This document shows, one piece after another, positions 1 through 7,901 of a stretch of DNA of 13,915 nt. The first letter of the stretch is position 1, and every line of letters begins with the position of its first letter. The stretch is from an uncultured Eubacteriales bacterium (GTDB lineage Bacteria > Bacillota > Clostridia > Christensenellales > UBA1242): assembly GCA_905187655.1 (NCBI GenBank), contig CAJJIV010000020.1, positions 1 to 13,915 on the forward strand, given 5' to 3'. Position numbers and translations under genes: made by a program. A model generated the notes under the pieces. That model was not told the DNA's origin. It saw only the letters and a program-made list of their open reading frames with translations, and ran no database searches.

Positions 1-726
1 GTTAATTTTTATATATATTCTAGTAGAATAATTACTGGCACTTTTAGGACAGTAATTGGAAATTTTGAAAAAGATAGGTTTAAAGGTATAATTGAAGCAG
101 TAATTAATGTTGTGGTTTCATTGGCACTAGTCAAAATTTTAGGTATAGCAGGAGTATTACTTGGCACCATTACCAGTTGTTTGTGCACATCAATATGGGT
201 CGATCCTTATATGATATATAAATATGAGTTTAAAAAATCGCTAAAAAGTCATTTTAAAGATATTTTACAATACTCAGTTGTAACTTTTATAATTGGTGCA
301 ATTACATTTGCTACATGTTATTTTATTCCAAACACAAAATTAATATATTTTTGCTGTAAATTATTAATTTGTATAATTTTACCAAATTGTTTATATCTAT
401 TAATATATCATAAAAATTCTGCGTTTAAAGATTTATTAAGTATGTTACGAAGCTTTTGGGGTAAGCAAAGTAAGGTAGTAGTAAACACTGATGCTGATAC
501 TTTTGGTTTACAAATTATTGACACAAAGCCATTAATGGATAACGATGGAAAGGTGGAAGATTCTAATCTTACGTCTGACATAACAGGAACTAAAAATATG
601 GCCGAGCTGAAAGTAGAAAAAACTTATAAAGATGAATCTTCAACAGAAGTAACAGGCAAAATTGAAACAGAAAATATTCAAACCAACAATAAGGATGAGT
701 TAAATAATCATAAAAAAGAATCTTAG
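1..726 (+). CDS. Polysaccharide flippase-type membrane protein, 3' part only
   Basis: The frame is open from base 1 with no start visible, so the gene begins outside the window; 241 residues remain, ending at TAG. The early part reads like the C-terminal half of a Wzx/RfbX-type lipid-linked oligosaccharide flippase (MATE/MVF superfamily): a conserved-looking stretch of the form 'RFKGIIEAVINVVVSLALV' (residues about 27-45), then 'GIAGVLLGTITS' and 'WVDPYMIYKYEF'. About four hydrophobic segments are visible, near residues 29-46, 47-66, 88-109 and 112-136. After them comes a hydrophilic, acidic and lysine-rich tail of about 105 residues with no further membrane segment, longer than the short C-terminus usual in the family. 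The family moves undecaprenyl-linked sugar units across the cytoplasmic membrane; galE downstream fits surface polysaccharide synthesis. Assignment is by family resemblance of a fragment, so the substrate is unknown. Confidence 0.75.
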   Translation, partial: VNFYIYSSRIITGTFRTVIGNFEKDRFKGIIEAVINVVVSLALVKILGIAGVLLGTITSCLCTSIWVDPYMIYKYEFKKSLKSHFKDILQYSVVTFIIGAITFATCYFIPNTKLIYFCCKLLICIILPNCLYLLIYHKNSAFKDLLSMLRSFWGKQSKVVVNTDADTFGLQIIDTKPLMDNDGKVEDSNLTSDITGTKNMAELKVEKTYKDESSTEVTGKIETENIQTNNKDELNNHKKES

Positions 727-768
727 TATATGATTTAAGAATATAAAACACAAAAAAGTAATATTTAT

Positions 769-797
769 TTGACACTGGATAGCTTACATCTTATAAT
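769..797 (+). promoter_or_regulatory. Sigma-A type promoter of galE
   Basis: A perfect TTGACA (769-774) is followed after exactly 17 bp by a perfect TATAAT (792-797). It lies 22 bp before the galE start, with the AGGAG ribosome site at 807-811, so the leader is short. This shows that galE can be transcribed independently of the flippase gene. Confidence 0.88.
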
Positions 798-818
798 AAC
801 AATAATAGGAGAATTGAT

Positions 819-1847
819 ATGAAAGTATTATTAACAGGTGGGCTTGGATATATTGGCTCACACACCGCAGTACAATTGTTAAATGCTGATTACGAAGTTG
901 TTATTGTTGACAATTTGTCTAATAGTAATTTATCAGTTAAGGGCAAAATTGAAAAAATAACCGGCAAAAAGGTCGTTTTTTATAAATATGATATGAGAAA
1001 CGAAAGACTTTTAAGAAAAATTTTTGAACAAAACAAGATTGATGCGGTTATTCATTTTGCAGGGCTTAAAGCGGTTGGAGAATCTGTTCAAAAGCCAATT
1101 GAATATTATGAAAATAATCTTGAAAGTACCATAAATCTTTTAAAGATAATGCGAGAATTTAATGTAAAAAATCTGGTATTTAGTTCATCAGCTACCGTTT
1201 ATGGCAAGGCAGAAAAAATGCCAATTCTTGAAGACTTTCCTACAAGTGCAACAAACCCATACGGCAGAACTAAACTATTTATTGAAGAAATTTTAAAAGA
1301 TGTTTATATTTCAGATAATTCTTTTAATATTGCAATATTAAGATACTTCAATCCTGTTGGCGCGCATGAAAGTGGGTTGATTGGAGAAAATCCAAAGGGA
1401 ATACCTAATAATTTAATGCCATATATAACCAGAGTGTCGGTTGGCGAGTTAAAAGAACTTAGTGTATTTGGTAACGACTACAACACCAAAGATGGTACCG
1501 GTGTTAGAGATTACATTCATGTTGTTGATCTTGCAGAAGGACATCTTTGTGCACTTAAAAAGTTGCAAGAAAAATGTGGATATGTTGTCTATAACCTTGG
1601 AACTGGTCACGGATATAGTGTACTTGAAATGGTTGAAGCATATAACAAATGTTGTGGTGGCAAAGTAAAATATAAATTTGCACCAAGAAGACCTGGCGAT
1701 ATAGATGAATGCTATGCATCGCCTAAAAAGGCGGAACAAGAGCTTGGGTTTAAGGCAACTCATACACTAGAAGACATGTGTAGTTCAGCATATAACTTTC
1801 AATTAAAGGAACTAAAAAGACAACAAAAAAGAAGTAAAAATAAATAA
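819..1847 (+). CDS. galE: UDP-glucose 4-epimerase
   Basis: This cytoplasmic enzyme interconverts UDP-glucose and UDP-galactose (Leloir pathway) and supplies galactose units for surface polysaccharides. The 342 residues match the usual family length of about 330-340. The Rossmann motif GGLGYIG (residues 7-13) binds NAD; Asp31 in 'VIVDNLSN' is the expected adenosine-ribose contact. The catalytic set of the short-chain dehydrogenase family is present: Ser124 in 'SSSATVYG', Tyr148 and Lys152 in 'YGRTK'. 'RYFNPVGAH' and 'RDYIHVVDLA' are further family signatures, and 'RRPGDIDECYA' is the usual C-terminal substrate loop. The ATG at 819 is preceded by AGGAG with 7 bp spacing. The gene has its own promoter and terminator, so it is monocistronic. 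Some family members also accept N-acetylated UDP-hexosamines; the sequence does not decide this. Confidence 0.96.
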   Translation: MKVLLTGGLGYIGSHTAVQLLNADYEVVIVDNLSNSNLSVKGKIEKITGKKVVFYKYDMRNERLLRKIFEQNKIDAVIHFAGLKAVGESVQKPIEYYENNLESTINLLKIMREFNVKNLVFSSSATVYGKAEKMPILEDFPTSATNPYGRTKLFIEEILKDVYISDNSFNIAILRYFNPVGAHESGLIGENPKGIPNNLMPYITRVSVGELKELSVFGNDYNTKDGTGVRDYIHVVDLAEGHLCALKKLQEKCGYVVYNLGTGHGYSVLEMVEAYNKCCGGKVKYKFAPRRPGDIDECYASPKKAEQELGFKATHTLEDMCSSAYNFQLKELKRQQKRSKNK

Positions 1848-1867
1848 TTAAATTTATAAAATATTAG

Positions 1868-1900
1868 GCAGGCCTATTGTATGATTAGGTCTGCTTTTTT
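1868..1900 (+). terminator. Rho-independent terminator of galE
   Basis: A 9-bp stem (GCAGGCCTA at 1868-1876 with TAGGTCTGC at 1886-1894, one G-U pair) with a 9-nt loop is followed directly by six T. It lies 20 bp after the galE stop codon. Confidence 0.9.
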
Positions 1901-1932
1901 ATGTTTATCATTAACAATACAATTGCAAGAAA

Positions 1933-1960
1933 AATATAGAATTATGTGCAATTCTATTTT
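1933..1960. repeat. AT-rich inverted repeat between galE and the GNAT gene
   Basis: TAGAATT (1937-1943) and AATTCTA (1950-1956) form a perfect 7-bp stem with a 6-nt loop, flanked by AAA and TTTT that can extend it. It could be a weak second terminator behind galE. The rest of the stretch 1901-2065 shows nothing I can assign. Confidence 0.4.
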
Positions 1961-2065
1961 AATATAAATTAACTTTTTACGTAATTTAAATTTTATAGGC
2001 ATATGGAATAAACAGACCTTTCCCTTATAGACTTTCTTTGACTTTTATTTGTTTCTGTTCTGCTA

Positions 2066-2093
2066 TTGACATAAATAAAAAAGGAATTATAAT
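2066..2093 (+). promoter_or_regulatory. Promoter of the GNAT gene
   Basis: TTGACA (2066-2071) and TATAAT (2088-2093), both perfect, with a 16-bp spacer. The start codon at 2113 is only 20 bp downstream of the -10 box, which implies a leader of about 12-14 nt. Confidence 0.85.
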
Positions 2094-2112
2094 ATGAAAT
2101 AAGAGAAGAGAA

Positions 2113-2745
2113 ATGAAAAGAGAACAACAATTTGCACTATTTTTAGATAAAAAAGGAAAAGTTATAAAAGCCAAAATTGAACGCCTTACCGAAGAACCAA
2201 TTTCAGACAAATCACAAATTTTTATAAACATTAATTGTATACAGAGTGGTGGGGAACTGGTATCATATCTGCGCTTATACACAGTGCCATATGCTTCTGA
2301 AAAATTGGTACTAGATATGATTTATGTGTACAGCAAATTTAGAGGACAGGGAATTGGTAAAAAGATGTTTGAGCTTTTGCCAGATGCAGTAAAAGATTTG
2401 CACAAAACTAAACTTGTTGGGGCCTATTTGCCCAATAATTATGCTGAAGATTGTGCTAGTGGCATAGAATTTAATGAAAAAGATGCAAACGTAACCGCCA
2501 GTTTTTATAAACGAAACGGTTTTCAATTAATAAGAGCTAAGAATATATGGTCTAACAAAAATATTGGTTTACAAGATTTTGAATTTGGAGGATTGTCGGC
2601 AAATACAATTGTATATTTGCCATTGCCACTAAAACAAAATAAATATATTAATTACAACGGTTTTCTTTTGCATAAAGATGATGAATATAAGCTAAAAGAA
2701 ATTTTAAATAAAACTTCGGCTTGCACACAAGAATTTGAATTATAA
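2113..2745 (+). CDS. GNAT-family N-acetyltransferase
   Basis: A protein of 210 residues with a GCN5-related acetyltransferase fold. The acetyl-CoA motif A is seen at residues 66-85: a hydrophobic strand 'LVLDMIYVY' followed by 'RGQGIGKKMFE', fitting the R/Q-x-x-G-x-G/A pyrophosphate loop. Motif B is 'FYKRNGFQLI' (131-140). The N-terminal 60 residues hold strands before the core, and the last 40 residues are a helix-rich extension with no motif I recognise. The family transfers an acetyl group from acetyl-CoA to an amine of a small molecule, protein or RNA; the substrate cannot be told. The ATG is preceded by only a weak purine-rich site (GAGAAGAG), and an earlier ATG at 2094 runs into a stop after two codons. 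The gene stands alone between galE and the convergent nifJ. Confidence 0.85.
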   Translation: MKREQQFALFLDKKGKVIKAKIERLTEEPISDKSQIFININCIQSGGELVSYLRLYTVPYASEKLVLDMIYVYSKFRGQGIGKKMFELLPDAVKDLHKTKLVGAYLPNNYAEDCASGIEFNEKDANVTASFYKRNGFQLIRAKNIWSNKNIGLQDFEFGGLSANTIVYLPLPLKQNKYINYNGFLLHKDDEYKLKEILNKTSACTQEFEL

Positions 2746-2767
2746 GTGCAACGCAAATAATTTTACG

Positions 2768-2812
2768 AACTAAAAGACACTTTATTAATTGTAAAGTGTC
2801 CTTTTATTAGTT
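2768..2812. terminator. Bidirectional terminator between the GNAT gene and nifJ
   Basis: ACACTTT/AAAGTGT is the core of a long stem, extended by AAAAG against CTTTT around one bulged C and further by AACTAA (2768-2773) against TTAGTT (2807-2812). T-rich sequence follows on both strands. It sits 22 bp after the GNAT stop and about 100 bp beyond the nifJ stop, which fits termination of both converging transcripts. The remaining 2813-2915 is AT-rich without another assignable feature. Confidence 0.8.
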
Positions 2813-2915
2813 AAAAATCTTAAATTTAAGAAGTTTTTAGATATGTTTTTAAAGTTTTGTTAATAACCTTATTTTAGAAACAGACCACATAATTAAAACT
2901 TATTATAAAGTAAAA

Positions 2916-5900
2916 CTAATCTTTATTATTTTTAAGAAGTTCAATTCTCGCCTTGCGATAATCACTTGCTTCTTTAAGAAGTTCATCTGCTCTTGCTGGG
3001 TCTTTCTTTGATAAGATAAAGTATCTAGATTGCAGGTCGGTGAAAGAACGATAGTCTTTGCTTGCAAATGGTGGGTCAATGGTAAGTTTTGGTTCTTTGG
3101 TTGGGTTGTATCTGTATAATGGCCAGTAACCAGAAAGAACCGCATCTTTTTCCATTTCCTGGGATTTAGTCATATTAACACCGTGATTAATGCAAGGAGC
3201 ATAGCAAATTACAATTGCAGGACCATTGTGTTTTTCTGCTTCGGTTAATGCGGTAATAACCTGTGTCGCATTTGCCCCCATAGAAACGCTTGCGATATAA
3301 GTGTTTGGATAGTTCATTGCAATTGCTCCTAGGTCTTTTTTGTGTGTTTGTTTGCCACTCGCTGCAAATTTCGCCACACTGCCCATTGGGGTAGACTTGC
3401 TGGCTTGTCCGCCAGTATTACTATAAACTTCGGTATCTAGAACTAAAATTTTAACATTTTCATTGCTACTTAAAACATGGTCAATTCCGCCGAAGCCAAT
3501 GTCATAAGCCCAACCATCTCCACCCAGAATCCAGAACGATTTTGGTGTTAAGCAACTGTTTAATGATATAACATTCTTTGCAAATTCAACGGTTTCTTCA
3601 TTTTTGTCTTCTTTTTGACAATAGCTTAAAATTGATTCTCGCATTGCATCAGTTTTTTCACCGTTTAACCAGTTTTGAATATTTTGTTTAAATGCAGGGC
3701 TAAGTGGAAGATTTAATCCGTTTTTCATAATCTCTTCAAGAGATGCGGTATTTTTCTTATGAGCAAGGTACATACCATACCCAAATTCAGCATTGTCTTC
3801 AAACAAGCTATTGCTCCATGCAGGGCCTTGACCTTTTTTGTTCTTGGTGTATGGGCAAGTTGGGTTGCTTCCACCATAAATAGAAGAACAGCCAGTTGCG
3901 TTTGCAATAATTAAATGTTCACCAAATAATTGAGTTAATAACTTAACATATGGGGTTTCACCACAACCGGCACAAGCACCAGAAAATTCAAACAATGGCT
4001 TTTTAAACTGGCTACCTTTAATGGTAGAAAGTGGGAAGATACTTTGTTCGTTTTCAAGTTCACTAACAAGTTCATATTTGTTATTTTCACTTTCAAGATA
4101 CTGTTCCTTGTCTACCATGGCAAGAGCTTTTTTAATGGCAGGGCAAACATTAACACAGTTTTCACAAGAAGTGCAATCTTTTGGACTGCATTGAATAGCA
4201 AAGTCTTTACCAGGTATTCCTAGTGCTGGTTTTGCTCCTAATTTTTTACTTAATGTAGAACCACTTTCAACAAGATATGGTCTTATGCAACCATGTGGGC
4301 AAACAAGTGCACACTGGTTACATTGAATGCAATTTTCAGAAATCCAAGTAGGAATAAAGGTTGCGATATTTCTTTTTTCAAGAGCGGTAGTTCCTGTTGG
4401 AACTTCTCCATTTGGTGTAAATGCTGAAACAGGAAGGTCATCGCCTTGTTGAGTTAAAATTGGTTCAATAACTGAATTAAAATATGGATCCGTACAAGAA
4501 GAACCTATATTTGCACCTGTAGTTTGGGTAGCCCAAGTGCTTGGAACTTCAAATTCCCACATGTGTCCATCTGCCGAGTCAATAGCTTTAATATTCATTT
4601 GAACAACAGCATCACCTTTTTTGCTGTAAGTTTTAACAACGGCTTCTTTCATTTTTTCGCTAACAAAATTCCAAGGCATTAAATTTGTTAGTTTAAAGAA
4701 ACAGGCTTGCATAATTGTGTTTATACGGTTATTTAATCCTACTTCTTTTGCAATTGCGTTTGCATTAATAACAAACATACGCAAATGTTTTTTTGCAATT
4801 TTTTGCTTCATAGAAGCAGGAAGTTCGTTTTCTATTTCATCTTTGTTCCAAGGGCAGTTCAGCAAAAAGATGCCGTGGTCTTTAATACCAGATAAAACAT
4901 CAAACTTTTTAACGTAAGTAGGGTTATGACAAGCAATAAAATCGGCATTTGCACAAAGGTAGGTTGATTTAATTGGTTGTTTACCAAATCTTAAATGAGA
5001 TATTGTTACCGAACCAGATTTTTTGCTGTCGTAAACAAAATATGCCTGAGAATATAAATTGGTATAGTCACCAATAATTTTAATACTGTTTTTATTTGCA
5101 CTAACAGTACCATCACTGCCAAGTCCATAGAACTTACATTCAACGGTACCAGCAGGTAGAGTATTTATGTGTCGTTTTACAGGAATACTAGTGTTTGTTA
5201 CATCATCATCTATGCCAACCGTAAAGTGATTTTTAGGTCTAGGCGAAGCCATATTTTCAAAAACTGCAAGCACATGGTCGGGGTCAAAGTTTTTAGAAGA
5301 TAGGCCATATCTTCCGCCAATTACTCTTATGTTAGAAACTCCATTTTCAAATAGGGCAGAACAAACATCGGTATAAAGTGGTTCACCAACTGCACCTGAT
5401 TCCTTGGTTCGGTCTAGAACGGTGATTCGCTGTGTGGTTTTAGGAAGAGCTTTTAATAGATGCTTAGCACTAAATGGTCGGTATAATCTTACTTTAACAA
5501 CGCCAACTTTTTTGCCGTTTTTAACGAGATAATCAACCGTTTCACTAATAGTTTCGGTGCTGCTGCCCATTGCAATAATAATGTCGGTCGCATCTTTGGC
5601 ACCGTAATAGTCAAATAATTTATATTTTCTGCCTGTCTTTTCGGAAATTAAACCAAATGTTTCTTCAAGTAATTCAGGAAGAGCGTTATAAAAACTGTTG
5701 CATGCTTCACGGTTTTGAAAGTATACATCTCCATTTTGTGCGGTTCCGCGTTGTGTTGGGTTGTCTGATGAAATGGCAGATTGTTTAAATTTTTGGATAG
5801 CATTATGATTTATCATAGTTTTAATGGTGTCATAATCTATTTCTTCAATCTTATTAATTTCGTGTGAGGTTCTAAAGCCATCAAAGAAGTGCAAAAAAGG

Positions 5901-6392
5901 AACACGTGATTTAATAGTGGTTAAATAACTTGCAAGAGCTAAATCTTGTGCTTCTTGAACAGAAGCGGAACAAAGCATCGCAAATCCCGTTGCCCTAGTC
6001 GCCATAACGTCGCTATGGTCACCAAAAATTGAAAGTGCATGTGTTGCTACCGTTCTAGCGGCAACATTAATTACGCAAGGTAATAACTCACCAGCAATTT
6101 TGTACATATTAGGAATCATTAATAGCAAACCTTGAGATGATGTAAAGGTTGTTGTAAGTGCACCGCTTGTTAGAGCACCATGCAGAGCACCGGCAGCTCC
6201 TGCTTCTGATTGCATTTCAGTTACTTCAACTTTGTTTCCAAAGCAATTTAACTTTCCAGCTGTTTTCCATTCATCTATCATTTCAGCCATGGTAGAAGAA
6301 GGAGTAATTGGGTAGATGATAGCCATATCTGATAGTGCGTAAGCCATATTGGCGGTTGCGGTATTACCATCTACGGTTATGAATTTTTTCAT
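2916..6392 (-). CDS. nifJ: Pyruvate:ferredoxin (flavodoxin) oxidoreductase, homodimeric type
   Basis: Oxidatively decarboxylates pyruvate with coenzyme A to acetyl-CoA, CO2 and two reduced ferredoxins; it is the main pyruvate-oxidising enzyme of fermentative anaerobes and works in the cytoplasm. The 1158 residues fit the single-chain family (about 1170-1200). In order: pyruvate-binding N-domain with 'YPITPSSTMAE' (from residue 27) and 'EMQSEAGA'; the gamma-like domain; an 8Fe ferredoxin domain with C688-x2-C-x2-C-x3-C698 and C740-x2-C-x2-C-x3-C750; and a thiamine diphosphate domain with 'GDGWAYDIGFGGIDH' (958-972) and 'EVYSNTGGQASKS'. The proximal cluster cysteines are C807, C810, C835 and C1067. 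All key residues are present. The ATG at 6392 is chosen because GAGG lies 6 nt before it; a GTG four codons upstream overlaps this ribosome site. Monocistronic, with its own promoter. Confidence 0.97.
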   Translation of the reverse strand: MKKFITVDGNTATANMAYALSDMAIIYPITPSSTMAEMIDEWKTAGKLNCFGNKVEVTEMQSEAGAAGALHGALTSGALTTTFTSSQGLLLMIPNMYKIAGELLPCVINVAARTVATHALSIFGDHSDVMATRATGFAMLCSASVQEAQDLALASYLTTIKSRVPFLHFFDGFRTSHEINKIEEIDYDTIKTMINHNAIQKFKQSAISSDNPTQRGTAQNGDVYFQNREACNSFYNALPELLEETFGLISEKTGRKYKLFDYYGAKDATDIIIAMGSSTETISETVDYLVKNGKKVGVVKVRLYRPFSAKHLLKALPKTTQRITVLDRTKESGAVGEPLYTDVCSALFENGVSNIRVIGGRYGLSSKNFDPDHVLAVFENMASPRPKNHFTVGIDDDVTNTSIPVKRHINTLPAGTVECKFYGLGSDGTVSANKNSIKIIGDYTNLYSQAYFVYDSKKSGSVTISHLRFGKQPIKSTYLCANADFIACHNPTYVKKFDVLSGIKDHGIFLLNCPWNKDEIENELPASMKQKIAKKHLRMFVINANAIAKEVGLNNRINTIMQACFFKLTNLMPWNFVSEKMKEAVVKTYSKKGDAVVQMNIKAIDSADGHMWEFEVPSTWATQTTGANIGSSCTDPYFNSVIEPILTQQGDDLPVSAFTPNGEVPTGTTALEKRNIATFIPTWISENCIQCNQCALVCPHGCIRPYLVESGSTLSKKLGAKPALGIPGKDFAIQCSPKDCTSCENCVNVCPAIKKALAMVDKEQYLESENNKYELVSELENEQSIFPLSTIKGSQFKKPLFEFSGACAGCGETPYVKLLTQLFGEHLIIANATGCSSIYGGSNPTCPYTKNKKGQGPAWSNSLFEDNAEFGYGMYLAHKKNTASLEEIMKNGLNLPLSPAFKQNIQNWLNGEKTDAMRESILSYCQKEDKNEETVEFAKNVISLNSCLTPKSFWILGGDGWAYDIGFGGIDHVLSSNENVKILVLDTEVYSNTGGQASKSTPMGSVAKFAASGKQTHKKDLGAIAMNYPNTYIASVSMGANATQVITALTEAEKHNGPAIVICYAPCINHGVNMTKSQEMEKDAVLSGYWPLYRYNPTKEPKLTIDPPFASKDYRSFTDLQSRYFILSKKDPARADELLKEASDYRKARIELLKNNKD

Positions 6393-6411
6393 ATAAGACC
6401 TCACTAATTTA

Positions 6412-6440
6412 TTGAAATTTTAACTAGACTATATTATAAT
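6412..6440 (+). promoter_or_regulatory. Promoter towards truA
   Basis: TTGAAA (6412-6417), a 17-bp spacer and a perfect TATAAT (6435-6440) read towards truA. The start codon is about 100 bp away, and I see no better promoter closer to it. The -10 box overlaps that of the opposite-strand nifJ promoter. Confidence 0.6.
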
Positions 6441-6462
6441 CAATGTACAAAATTAAAGTCAA
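6433..6462 (-). promoter_or_regulatory. Promoter of nifJ
   Basis: On the minus strand, TTGACT (6462-6457) and TATAAT (6438-6433) are separated by 18 bp. The predicted transcript starts about 35 nt before the nifJ ATG, so the leader is short. Confidence 0.75.
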
Positions 6463-6543
6463 ACAATTAAACAGGATTACATGATTTTTTAACTAAAAAT
6501 TTGAACTTTGCTTTGTTATATTTTTGCCAAAAAAGGAGTAAAA

Positions 6544-7284
6544 ATGCACAGATATAAAATAGTATTTGAATATCTTGGAACAAATTTTTCAGGATACCAA
6601 GTTCAGCCCGAAAAACGCACCGTTCAAGGTGAAATGGAAGGAGTGTTATCTAAAATTATTGGCGAACCAGTAAAAATTTATGCAAGTGGAAGAACGGATT
6701 CAGGTGTTCACTCTCTAGGACAAGTGGCTCACTTTGACACAGAAAAAAGCCTTGTTTCATCATTTGTGTTAAGCCAATTAAGCAAGCAATTGCCACAAGA
6801 TATATCAGTAAAAAGCTTTTGTGAAGTAGATGAAAATTTTGATTCCAGATTTTCAGTAAAGAAAAAAACCTATTTATACAAGTTTTACCTATCTAGATAT
6901 ACCCGCGCGGTATACAATGGATTGGCACTTAGAGTTAATGATAATGTTGATATTAAGAAAATGCAACAGGCTACAAAGTACTTAGTTGGAACTCATGACT
7001 TCACTAGTTTTGTTGCACGAAAGAGTGGGAAAACCGATTTTGTTCGAACTATTTATTCGGCAGAAATTACTGAAAATAGAGATGGCATTTTTGAATTTAG
7101 AATATCTGGCAATGGCTTTTTATATAATATGGTAAGGATAATTGTTGGCACATTAATAAAAATTGGTTCAAGTGATGCAAGCCCAGAAGTTATGAAAGCA
7201 ATAATTGAGAGCAAAAACCGAGCATTAGCTGGTAAAACGGTGCCACCATATGGTCTATATATGGAATCGGTTGTATATGAATAA
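6544..7284 (+). CDS. truA: tRNA pseudouridine(38-40) synthase TruA
   Basis: Converts uridines 38, 39 and 40 in the anticodon arm of many tRNAs to pseudouridine. The 246 residues match the family (about 245-270). The catalytic aspartate is Asp52 in 'ASGRTDSGVHSLGQ', the signature of the TruA family; 'YEYLGTNFSGYQVQP'-like N-terminus, 'FVARKSG' and 'GNGFLYNMVRIIVGTLIKIG' are the other family blocks. The ATG at 6544 follows GGAG (6535-6538) with good spacing and gives the expected short N-terminus 'MHRYKIVFEY'; an in-frame TTG at 6508 would add 12 residues with no ribosome site and is not used. In many Firmicutes truA directly precedes rplM-rpsI; here an extra gene lies between. Confidence 0.96.
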   Translation: MHRYKIVFEYLGTNFSGYQVQPEKRTVQGEMEGVLSKIIGEPVKIYASGRTDSGVHSLGQVAHFDTEKSLVSSFVLSQLSKQLPQDISVKSFCEVDENFDSRFSVKKKTYLYKFYLSRYTRAVYNGLALRVNDNVDIKKMQQATKYLVGTHDFTSFVARKSGKTDFVRTIYSAEITENRDGIFEFRISGNGFLYNMVRIIVGTLIKIGSSDASPEVMKAIIESKNRALAGKTVPPYGLYMESVVYE

Positions 7285-7295
7285 TAAAAATATTG

Positions 7296-7324
7296 TTGTA
7301 ATTTGTAAATACATATGTTATACT
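7296..7324 (+). promoter_or_regulatory. Promoter of the 161-residue protein gene
   Basis: TTGTAA (7296-7301), 17-bp spacer, and TATACT (7319-7324) preceded by TGT, which makes an extended -10. It starts 12 bp after the truA stop and lies 35 bp before the next start codon. Confidence 0.6.
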
Positions 7325-7359
7325 TAAAAAGTAAAATAATGTGAATAGAAGGAAATTTT

Positions 7360-7845
7360 ATGGATTCAGATGGTTACCCCAGCCCGAGAAAGGGCAAAAT
7401 TAGATTGGCTAGAGTACAATGGCTTGTTAATGTAAAAGAATCTTTGGTTGTGCCATATGTGGTGATAAGTTCAAACGGCAAATACAAATATTATGACATA
7501 AAGGGCAGAAGAGAGTTTACTGTTAAGGCAAGTAAATCAGCTTCAGATGAACGATTAATTGAATTGTTACAGCGTGCAAGTGGCATAACTTATTCTTCAA
7601 AGTCTGGAAGAGAATTGCTGACAAGGTATTATAACCCAATTTTTCGTGGTACAAACAAAGAAGGCAAAAAGTTTAAATCTAAAGCAGATTTTATTAATTC
7701 TATAATTGATGATAGTTATGCATATGAAGATGTTCGTAAAATAGCATTAGCGATACAACGCTCTATGAAAGCCACAAGGGGTATGTATTTAGACTACATT
7801 AAAACTATGGCACAAAAATCTAACAATCTGTTAGAGTGGGAATAG
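7360..7845 (+). CDS. Unrecognised basic protein between truA and rplM
   Basis: A protein of 161 residues that I do not recognise. It is rich in Lys/Arg and Tyr, has no signal peptide, no membrane segment and no cysteine, so it is likely cytoplasmic. The first 15 residues ('DSDGYPSPRKGKIR') look unstructured. Residues about 15-55 are strand-like ('ARVQWLVNV', 'LVVPYVVIS', 'YKYYDI'); the second half is probably helical, with 'DERLIELLQRAS' and 'YEDVRKIALAIQRSM'. AGAAGGA (7347-7353) is a good ribosome site for the ATG. It has its own promoter and does not overlap its neighbours. The codon style is like that of the adjacent housekeeping genes, so recent transfer is not suggested. A role linked to RNA or the ribosome would be a guess from position and charge only. 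Confidence 0.8.
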   Translation: MDSDGYPSPRKGKIRLARVQWLVNVKESLVVPYVVISSNGKYKYYDIKGRREFTVKASKSASDERLIELLQRASGITYSSKSGRELLTRYYNPIFRGTNKEGKKFKSKADFINSIIDDSYAYEDVRKIALAIQRSMKATRGMYLDYIKTMAQKSNNLLEWE

Positions 7846-7855
7846 TACATTGTTA

Positions 7856-7901
7856 AATAGATTTTTGCAATTTTGTTGCAAACTTTTTGCAAAAATCTAT
7901 T
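7856..7901. repeat. Perfect 15-bp inverted repeat with three phased TTGCAA sites
   Basis: AATAGATTTTTGCAA (7856-7870) is repeated as its exact reverse complement at 7887-7901 around a 16-nt loop. The self-complementary hexamer TTGCAA occurs at 7865, 7876 and 7887, exactly 11 bp apart, so all three face one side of the helix. No T-run follows on either strand, which argues against a simple terminator, although it lies 10 bp after a stop codon. Its right arm ends inside the rplM -35 box, the place of an operator. Confidence 0.7.

Noticed and set aside
706..735. AATCATA/TATGATT inverted repeat at the flippase stop codon as a terminator
   Set aside because: Only 7 A/T-rich pairs with a 16-nt loop and no T-run; too weak to call.
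590..775. Minus-strand frame over the flippase end and galE promoter
   Set aside because: Tyr/Phe/Leu-rich translation of AT-rich sequence, no ribosome site, and it overlaps a clear gene and promoter.
1449..1763. Frames opposite and out of phase within galE
   Set aside because: Low-complexity shadows of a well-identified enzyme.
2025..2282. Minus-strand frame over the start of the GNAT gene
   Set aside because: It lies opposite a gene with recognised motifs and a consensus promoter; no family resemblance.
6393..6404. GTG start of nifJ at 6404
   Set aside because: GTG-AGG is itself the Shine-Dalgarno sequence of the ATG at 6392, and the family N-terminus begins with MKKFITVDGN.
6508..6543. 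TTG start of truA at 6508
   Set aside because: Adds 12 residues not found in the family and contains the ribosome site of the real start within it.
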